Part shown: one piece after another, positions 58,948 to 64,000 of the stretch
How the letters are laid out: every line of letters starts with the position of its first letter
Numbering within the stretch: the stretch's first letter is position 1
NCBI GenBank assembly: GCA_965222215.1
Contig: OZ244931.1
Location: forward strand, 2,108,001-2,172,000
Reading direction: 5' to 3'
Origin: JABJAG01 sp965222215
GTDB taxonomy: Bacteria; Pseudomonadota; Alphaproteobacteria; UBA6615
DNA length: 64,000 nt
Translations under genes and position numbers: made by a program
Notes under the pieces: generated by a model
The model's database searches: none
What the model was told of the DNA's origin: nothing
The model's input: only the letters and a program-made list of their open reading frames with translations

Positions 58948-59008
58948 CCGCGCGCGCACCGGTCATTGCGCTGGGTCAAACCGCCACTCTCCGACAAGGG
59001 TTCAGAAC

Positions 59009-59644
59009 GTGAAAGCCGTCATCATTCCCGTCACCGCCTTCCAGCAGAACTGTTCGGTCCTCTGGTGCGAGGACACCAAGAAAGCCGCCGTGGTGGACCC
59101 GGGCGGCGAGATCGACCGCGTCGAGGCCGCGATTGCGGAACAGGGTGTCGATGTCGAGAAGATCCTCCTGACCCACGCCCACATCGATCACGCGGGCGGC
59201 GCGGCGGACCTGTCCGAGAAGCTCGCGGTCCCCATCGAGGGCCCGCATCGCGAGGACGACTTCCTGATACAGAAGCTGCACGAACAGGGCGCGATGTTCG
59301 GGGTCGAGGGCGGCAAGCCGTTCACGCCCGACCGGTGGCTCGATGCCGGAGACGAGGTGACGGTCGGCAACACGACCTTCGAGGTGCGCTTCTGCCCCGG
59401 CCACACGCCGGGCCACATCATCTTTTTCGAGCCGCAATCGCGGATCGCCTTTGTCGGCGACGTGATTTTCCAGGGCTCCATCGGCCGCACCGATCTACCG
59501 GGCGGCGACCACGACACCCTGATCGCGTCGATCCGCGAACAGGTCTTCCCGCTGGGCGACGACGTGACGTTCGTGCCGGGCCACGGCCCCGCCTCGACCA
59601 TCGGCCACGAACGCGAGACGAACCCGTTCGTGCGGGATGCCTGA
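59009..59644 (+). CDS. MBL-fold hydrolase (glyoxalase II/YcbL-like)
   Basis: A 211-residue cytoplasmic metallo-beta-lactamase fold protein. The metal motif is LLTHAHIDHAGGAADLS (THxHxDH), the next His is in CPGHTPGHIIFF, the Asp is in AFVGDVIFQGSIGRTDLPGG and the last His is in VPGHGPASTIGHERETNPF. This set and the GSIGRTDLPGG string are typical for YcbL/glyoxalase II-like thioesterases, which hydrolyse S-lactoylglutathione or related thioesters. The true substrate is not proven. Confidence 0.87.
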   Translation: MKAVIIPVTAFQQNCSVLWCEDTKKAAVVDPGGEIDRVEAAIAEQGVDVEKILLTHAHIDHAGGAADLSEKLAVPIEGPHREDDFLIQKLHEQGAMFGVEGGKPFTPDRWLDAGDEVTVGNTTFEVRFCPGHTPGHIIFFEPQSRIAFVGDVIFQGSIGRTDLPGGDHDTLIASIREQVFPLGDDVTFVPGHGPASTIGHERETNPFVRDA

Positions 59645-59647
59645 CCG

Positions 59648-60580
59648 CTACCTGTTTTTGGTGATCGGCTCGGTGCGCGGCGTGAAGAAGGCCGGCAGTT
59701 CGCTCTCTTCCAGCCCTTCATAAAGGCAGTGTTTCTTCGGATGGGCCTCGTACTGCTCGTCCGGTGAGGCGTCGATGCTCGGCGTCGTCGGGATGCAGCC
59801 GGCGCAGTAGGCCTTCAGCGTGCGCAACGGCGGTTCGCCCTTGATCGATTCATAGAGTTCGACCGCCGCGTCGATCTTGTCCTTCTCCGCCTCGGCCACG
59901 AGAACGACAGAGCCTTCCGAGCCCATCGCGCCGCCGCCGCCGACATGGGTCACATCCTCGATATCGAACAGGATCTGCAAAGCCTGCACCTCGGTGATTA
60001 CCGTGGCGTTGGTCACCGGCATCATCCCGGTGCGCTGGCCCGCGTGGTAGTAGAACGTGTCCTGGCCCATATGCCGGGCCGCTTCCGTGACCGACGGCAC
60101 CAGCTTTTCAAGCCCGATGGGAATGATCAGCCGCGAGCCGCGCGCCGCCACGATCCCCATCGCGAAGCCGATGGTCCCGCAGCCGGGGTGGGCGCAGAAC
60201 ACGCCCGCATTGAAATCCGGATCGACGGCGTTGCCGCCCTTGATGAAAATGCACTTGTCGTCGAAGTTCCGCATCATCTCGTCCATGCGCGGCGCGGGCG
60301 GCGTCATCTCGCCTTTCGTCAGGTGGATGATCGGCGGCTTTTCCTCGGGCTGGGTCTGGCACAGCACGTGATTGATCACCTGCCCCGACAGGTAGAACGC
60401 CTTGTGGGGCACCTCGCCCATGATCTCCTCGGCGACGAAGACGTTCGTCGAGCCGTGGGCGATGATCATTTCCTTCTGTTCGTAGGCGTGCCGGACCTCG
60501 GGCAGCGCGGCGACCGCCTTGCCGATGATGCGGCGCCCCTCCCAGGGCGTGAACACGAAAGATGCACGGACTTTGCTCAT
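59648..60580 (-). CDS. Conserved protein of unknown function
   Basis: 310 residues from the ATG at 60580. I do not recognise the family. The sequence has Gly-rich loops (FIKGGNAVDPDFNAGVF, GCGTIGFAMGIVAARGS, THVGGGGAMGSEGSV) and several cysteines (FCAHPGCG, KAYCAGCIPTTPS), the last of which resembles a small metal-binding or redox pair. The AMG and GMMPVTNATVITEVQALQIL parts suggest an alpha/beta enzyme with an anion-binding loop. There is no signal peptide, so it is probably cytoplasmic. The gene converges on the MBL-fold gene with a three-base gap and diverges from the HIBADH-family gene. Confidence 0.6.
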   Translation of the reverse strand: MSKVRASFVFTPWEGRRIIGKAVAALPEVRHAYEQKEMIIAHGSTNVFVAEEIMGEVPHKAFYLSGQVINHVLCQTQPEEKPPIIHLTKGEMTPPAPRMDEMMRNFDDKCIFIKGGNAVDPDFNAGVFCAHPGCGTIGFAMGIVAARGSRLIIPIGLEKLVPSVTEAARHMGQDTFYYHAGQRTGMMPVTNATVITEVQALQILFDIEDVTHVGGGGAMGSEGSVVLVAEAEKDKIDAAVELYESIKGEPPLRTLKAYCAGCIPTTPSIDASPDEQYEAHPKKHCLYEGLEESELPAFFTPRTEPITKNR

Positions 60581-60630
60581 GGAGATATTCCCCGACCCTC
60601 TGACTGTTGAGAGCGCGGAACATAGCATGA

Positions 60631-60656
60631 CGCGCACCGCAGTCCTGCGGTGCGCG
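60631..60656. other. Eleven-base inverted repeat in the divergent gap
   Basis: CGCGCACCGCA (60631-60641) and TGCGGTGCGCG (60646-60656) form a strong hairpin with a GTCC loop. There is no T run, so it is not an intrinsic terminator. It lies between the unknown protein gene and the HIBADH-family gene and could be a binding site or RNA structure. Confidence 0.6.
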
Positions 60657-60718
60657 CGGCTATCCTCTCAATCCGCGAGCCGTTAGGTTTGCACTATCCC
60701 GTTTCAAAGGAGCTAAGC

Positions 60719-61624
60719 ATGAAGATCGGACTGAGCGGCACCGGCCGCATGGGCACCGCGATGGGCCTGAACCTTATGGAACAAGGCCACGACCTCGCTG
60801 TCTGGAATCGCACGGCGAAAAAGACCCGCGAACTGATCGGCGCAGGTGCGGCCGCCTGCGACAGCCCGGCCGATCTGGTCGCGGCGAGCGACATGGTCAT
60901 CAACATCGTCATCGACGATAAGGCCGCGAACGCGGTCTATGGCGGCCGCAACGGCCTCCTGTCCGGTAACATCAAGGGCAAGCTGTTCGTCGAGATGAGC
61001 ACGCTCCTGCCGCAGACGACAAAAGCGCTGGAAAAGAAGATCAAGGCGAAGGGCGGCGCGTTCCTCGAATGTCCGGTCGGCGGCTCGGTTGCGCCGGCAC
61101 GCCAGGGCAACCTGCTGGGCATGGCCGGCGGGTCGCCCGCAACCTACAAGAAGGCCAAGCCGGTCCTCGAACAGCTCTGCCGCCGCGTGGATCGCGTGGG
61201 CGATGTCGGCGCAGGTGCGGCGATGAAGCTCGCGATCAACCTGCCGCTCCTGACCTACTGGGAAGCGCTCGGCGAAGCAATGTCGCTGACCGAGAAAGCC
61301 GGGATCAAGGGCGCGCTGGCGGCGGATATCCTTGCGGACTCCAGCGGCGCCGCGAAGGTCGGCCCGGCGCGCATCCCGTGGATCATGGACGCGGTGAAGG
61401 GCAAGACCCACAAGAACGTCGCGTTCGACATCGCGGGCGCGGCCAAGGACGCGACCCTGATGTGCGCACTGGCGAAGCACTTCAAGGTCGACGCCCCCGC
61501 CATCAACGCGACCCGGCTGGCCTACACCAAAGCCGCAAAGGGGATCTGGGGCGCCCGCGACTTCGCCCTGCTGTCCGCCTGGCGCGTGCTGCAGAACAAG
61601 AAGCCGAAATCGAAACGGGCGTGA
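60719..61624 (+). CDS. NAD(P)-dependent beta-hydroxyacid dehydrogenase (HIBADH family), third copy
   Basis: A 301-residue enzyme with the Rossmann loop GLSGTGRMGTAMGLNLMEQG, substrate motif LECPVGGSVAPARQGNL and catalytic Lys in GAAMKLAINLPLLTYWEALG. Against the DAPVSGG consensus the second motif reads ECPVGGS. It probably oxidises or reduces a beta-hydroxyacid. AAAGGAG lies seven bases before the ATG. It is clearly homologous to the pair at 3384-5188 but diverged. A CKKPKSKRA-type basic tail ends the protein. Confidence 0.84.
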   Translation: MKIGLSGTGRMGTAMGLNLMEQGHDLAVWNRTAKKTRELIGAGAAACDSPADLVAASDMVINIVIDDKAANAVYGGRNGLLSGNIKGKLFVEMSTLLPQTTKALEKKIKAKGGAFLECPVGGSVAPARQGNLLGMAGGSPATYKKAKPVLEQLCRRVDRVGDVGAGAAMKLAINLPLLTYWEALGEAMSLTEKAGIKGALAADILADSSGAAKVGPARIPWIMDAVKGKTHKNVAFDIAGAAKDATLMCALAKHFKVDAPAINATRLAYTKAAKGIWGARDFALLSAWRVLQNKKPKSKRA

Positions 61625-61654
61625 GCAGGCTTTCGAACATCGATTGAACGAGCT

Positions 61655-61736
61655 GTCATTGCGAGCGTAACGAAGCAATCCAGAGAGGGTGCGTGCCGGC
61701 TCCGGATTGCGTCGTCGCATTGCTCCTCGCAATGAC
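61655..61736. repeat. Dispersed palindromic repeat, family A (second copy)
   Basis: Outer arms GTCATTGCGAG (61655-61665) and CTCGCAATGAC (61726-61736) match those of the copy at 10358-10445. The inner arms GAAGCAATCCAG and CTCCGGATTGCG are similar but imperfect. It lies between the HIBADH-family and pirin genes. Confidence 0.85.
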
Positions 61737-61822
61737 GGCATGAATCTCGACAAGAGTTGATCGCGCCGCGTTCCGTCATATCTGTTCGTTAGGTATGGTT
61801 GTGCAGCGCACGGAGTAAATTC

Positions 61823-62695
61823 ATGGCCGGTCCCGTCGAACTCGTGATCAACCCGCGCACCCGCGACCTCGGAAGCTTCGAGGTCGCGCGCGTGCTGCCC
61901 TATGCGAAGCGGCGCATGGTCGGCCCCTTCATTTTCTTCGACCGGATGGGGCCGAACACGTTCAAGCCCGGCGAAGGCATCGACGTGCGCCCGCACCCGC
62001 ACATCGGACTGGCGACGGTCACCTACCTGTTCGAGGGCGAGATCATGCATCGCGACAGTCTGGGGTACGAACAGCCGATCCGTCCGGGCGACGTCAACTG
62101 GATGTCCGCCGGGCGCGGCATCGTTCACTCCGAGCGCACCCGTGACGAAATCCGCGACACCGAACGGGAGATGTTCGGCATCCAGTCCTGGGTCGCGCTG
62201 CCGAAGGACAGGGAAGACAGCGACCCGCACTTCAGCCATCACCCGGCCGACACCCTGCCGGAAGTCGAGAGCAACGGCGTCCACATGCGCATGATCGCCG
62301 GCACGGCCTACGGCATGGACTCACCGGTCGAGACCGCGTCGCCGATGTTCTACATCGATGCGAATCTCAGCCCCGGCGCGTCACTGGATATGACCGAGGA
62401 CCATCCCGAACGCGCGGTCTACATCGTTCAGGGCAACGTCGAGATCGACGGCCAGGTCTATGGCGAAAACTCCATGCTCGTCCTTGCCGAAGACGCCTCG
62501 GTGACCCTCGACGCGGCCGATACCGCGCGCGTCATGCTGCTCGGCGGCGACCCGATGGACGGCGAGCGCCTGATCTGGTGGAACTTCGTCGCCAGCTCGC
62601 AGGCGCGCATCGACAAGGCCAAGGACGACTGGAAAAACGGCCGCTTCGACGGGATCGAGGGCGACGACGAGTTCATCCCCCTGCCCGAGGACTGA
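61823..62695 (+). CDS. Pirin family protein
   Basis: A 290-residue two-cupin protein. The N-terminal cupin metal site is RPHPHIGLATVTYLFEGEIM and HRDSLG, with WMSAGRGIVHSERTRDE as the second part of the site. These are the conserved His/Glu ligands of pirins. The C-terminal cupin is less conserved and reads ENSMLVLAEDASVTLDA. Some bacterial pirins are quercetin 2,3-dioxygenases and others regulate metabolism through protein contacts. The activity is not predictable. GGAG lies eight bases before the ATG at 61823. Confidence 0.88.
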   Translation: MAGPVELVINPRTRDLGSFEVARVLPYAKRRMVGPFIFFDRMGPNTFKPGEGIDVRPHPHIGLATVTYLFEGEIMHRDSLGYEQPIRPGDVNWMSAGRGIVHSERTRDEIRDTEREMFGIQSWVALPKDREDSDPHFSHHPADTLPEVESNGVHMRMIAGTAYGMDSPVETASPMFYIDANLSPGASLDMTEDHPERAVYIVQGNVEIDGQVYGENSMLVLAEDASVTLDAADTARVMLLGGDPMDGERLIWWNFVASSQARIDKAKDDWKNGRFDGIEGDDEFIPLPED

Positions 62696-62702
62696 TCGCG
62701 GC

Positions 62703-63659
62703 ATGTCCGCCCCCATTGCGATCACGATGGGCGATCCTGCCGGGGTCGGTCCGGAGGTCACCTGCAAGGCACTCGCCGAGCTCGGCGACCCGGGCAACGC
62801 CGGAATTCGGATAATCGGCGCGCGCGCGATCCTCGAACGGGCGAACGAACTCTGCGACACCGGGCTGGCCTTTGGCGACGGCGGCATCCCGGTCGACGAC
62901 CTGCGCACCGACGGCGTCGAGGACGCACCGGCGGGCGAGGTCTCGGCGGCTGCGGGCGAAGCGGCGTACCGCTATATCGTCCGCGCCGCCGAACTCGCAC
63001 AATCGGGCGAGATCGGCTGCATCGTGACGGCACCAATCAACAAGGCCGCGCTTCACGCCGCCGGCCACAAGTTCGACGGGCACACGGGCCTGCTGAGCCA
63101 CCTGGCGGGCGGCATCAAGCCCAACATGCTGTTGACGTCGCCCACCCTGTCGACGATCCACGTCTCCGCGCACGTCTCGCTGGAGGAAGCGATCCGGCGC
63201 TGCACAAAGGAACGGGTGCTGGAAGTCATAAAGGCGGGCGACACCCACTTCCGCCGCGTCGGGGTTGCATCGCCGCGCATCGCCGTTGCCGCACTCAATC
63301 CGCACGCGGGCGAAGGCGGCATGTTCGGCACCCAGGACGACGACGAGGTCGCGCCCGCTGTCGAGGCGGCGCGCGCCGAGGGCATCAACGTGGTGGGCCC
63401 GCTGTCCGGCGACACCGTGTTCGCCCGCGCACACAAAGGCGAATTCGACCTCGTGGTCGCCCAGTACCACGACCAGGGCCACGCCACGGTGAAGCTCATC
63501 GCCTTCGACACGGCCGTCAACGTGACGGTCGGCCTGCCCTTCGACCGCTGCTCGGTCGACCACGGCACGGCGTTCGATATCGCCTGGACCGGCACCGCCG
63601 ACCACACGAACATGCTGGCCGCCATCGAGTACGGACGACGGCTGGCGGCGGCCAAATAG
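62703..63659 (+). CDS. pdxA: 4-hydroxythreonine-4-phosphate dehydrogenase PdxA
   Basis: A 318-residue PdxA. It has ITMGDPAGVGPEV at the N-terminus, VTAPINKAALHAAGHKFDGH with the substrate-binding His, the metal-binding His in YHDQGHATVK and the C-terminal GTAFDIAWTGTADHTNMLAA. All match PdxA. It oxidises 4-phosphohydroxy-L-threonine in pyridoxal phosphate synthesis. Some PdxA2 relatives use other phosphorylated hydroxyacids. It starts seven bases after the pirin stop, so the two may be an operon. No pdxJ or ksgA neighbour is visible. Confidence 0.9.
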   Translation: MSAPIAITMGDPAGVGPEVTCKALAELGDPGNAGIRIIGARAILERANELCDTGLAFGDGGIPVDDLRTDGVEDAPAGEVSAAAGEAAYRYIVRAAELAQSGEIGCIVTAPINKAALHAAGHKFDGHTGLLSHLAGGIKPNMLLTSPTLSTIHVSAHVSLEEAIRRCTKERVLEVIKAGDTHFRRVGVASPRIAVAALNPHAGEGGMFGTQDDDEVAPAVEAARAEGINVVGPLSGDTVFARAHKGEFDLVVAQYHDQGHATVKLIAFDTAVNVTVGLPFDRCSVDHGTAFDIAWTGTADHTNMLAAIEYGRRLAAAK

Positions 63660-63669
63660 CGTCCGCCGT

Positions 63670-64000
63670 TCAGCCCTGCCCACCCACGAACCTATTCACC
63701 AAGTACCTCTCGCTCGCGAAGCCCGCGCAGAACGGGCCGACATGGGTGGCGAGTGCCTCCATCTTCGGACGCGCCGCATCGCGGGCCGGCTGCTGGCGGG
63801 CGACCGCGGCCTCGACGTCGGCGCGGAGCTTATCCATGTCCACGGTCGTGACCCTGCCGTCGGCGACCACTATCTTTCCGTCGATCATGACGTCGCGCAC
63901 GCCGCCGCTGTTTTCGGCGAAGACGACCTGGTTTACCGGCTCGTTCAGCGGCACATAGGTAACGCTGGCGAGGTCCAGCATCACGATGTCGGCCTTGTAG
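63670..64000 (-). CDS. Amidohydrolase family protein, C-terminal part only (5' end outside the window)
   Basis: 110 residues are visible, running to the end of the window. YKADIVMLDLASVTYVPLNE then PVNQVVFAENSGGVRDVMID, GKIVVADGRVTTVDMDKLRA are typical of the end of atrazine/guanine deaminase-type amidohydrolases, where a beta-sandwich domain follows the metal-dependent barrel. The catalytic part lies outside the window. The protein ends at TGA 63670-63672, ten bases after the convergent pdxA stop. No substrate can be assigned. Confidence 0.8.
   Translation of the reverse strand, partial: YKADIVMLDLASVTYVPLNEPVNQVVFAENSGGVRDVMIDGKIVVADGRVTTVDMDKLRADVEAAVARQQPARDAARPKMEALATHVGPFCAGFASERYLVNRFVGGQG

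Noticed and set aside
60631..60656. The 11-base hairpin as an intrinsic terminator.
   Set aside because: It has no T run on either strand and lies between divergent starts.
1..64000. tRNA, rRNA, CRISPR arrays, prophage or insertion sequence genes.
   Set aside because: No cloverleaf-like segments, spaced repeats, integrase, transposase or phage structural proteins were seen.

Overview
The window is GC-rich bacterial DNA with dense, mostly short-gap gene packing. It carries a complete ccoNOQPGHIS cluster under an FNR/Anr-type box, many CoA-transferase, MDR, Gfo/Idh/MocA and beta-hydroxyacid dehydrogenase genes, and short palindromic repeats of the kind common in alphaproteobacteria. I infer a free-living, respiring, catabolically broad alphaproteobacterium, possibly Rhodospirillales-like. 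That assignment rests on gene content only. No rRNA, tRNA, CRISPR, prophage or insertion sequence was seen.

Layout. 1-6.6 kb: the end of a CaiB-type CoA-transferase, an MDR reductase, a VOC protein, three NAD(P)-binding dehydrogenases, two small lipoproteins and an ICMT-like methyltransferase. 6.6-9.3 kb: a periplasmic MBL-fold protein diverges from a glutathione S-transferase whose catalytic codon is TGA, followed by a double-YciI protein. This is the most striking locus: a strong promoter, Shine-Dalgarno and ATG precede the TGA, a stem-loop with bacterial SECIS geometry follows it, and the TGA replaces the Cys of the CPWVQR-type motif. I interpret it as a selenocysteine GST. 9.3-20 kb: a ketopantoate reductase-like protein, a HTD2/MaoC hydratase, a Gfo/Idh/MocA enzyme, a DMT transporter, an orphan form-II CoxL-like molybdenum subunit, two tandem LLM flavin oxidoreductases and an LVIVD beta-propeller. 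20-27.5 kb: an NmrA-like protein, a mandelate racemase/MLE-like enzyme and a CoA-thioester cluster (3-hydroxyacyl-CoA dehydrogenase, BadI/MenB-like hydratase, CoA-transferase, alpha/beta hydrolase, Gfo/Idh/MocA).

27.5-38.2 kb: a vapBC module with a palindromic operator, an Ldh_2-type dehydrogenase, PutA without a DNA-binding domain, a divergent GntR/FCD regulator, hydantoinase/oxoprolinase subunits B and A, and an SDR. Nearly the same 20-bp operator/promoter block lies in the putA-gntR gap and in front of hyuA, which suggests one regulon linking proline and oxoproline/hydantoin catabolism to glutamate. 38.3-44 kb: a BisC-type molybdopterin oxidoreductase broken by a one-base deletion, and a multi-PAS histidine kinase with a tail-to-tail single-domain response regulator. 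44-49.6 kb: 3-hydroxyanthranilate dioxygenase, a class IV aminotransferase, a DMT transporter, an alpha/beta hydrolase, a benzoate-CoA ligase-type enzyme and a GlsB-like membrane protein with a clear terminator. 49.6-57.4 kb: the cbb3 oxidase operon, including the very small ccoS and ccoQ. 57.5-64 kb: an extradiol/VOC protein with its own FNR box, a small hypothetical, a glyoxalase II-like MBL protein, a conserved protein I do not recognise, a HIBADH-family enzyme, a pirin, PdxA and the end of an amidohydrolase.

Starts were set from Shine-Dalgarno matches, family N-termini and gene spacing. Family calls come from motif recognition without database searches.
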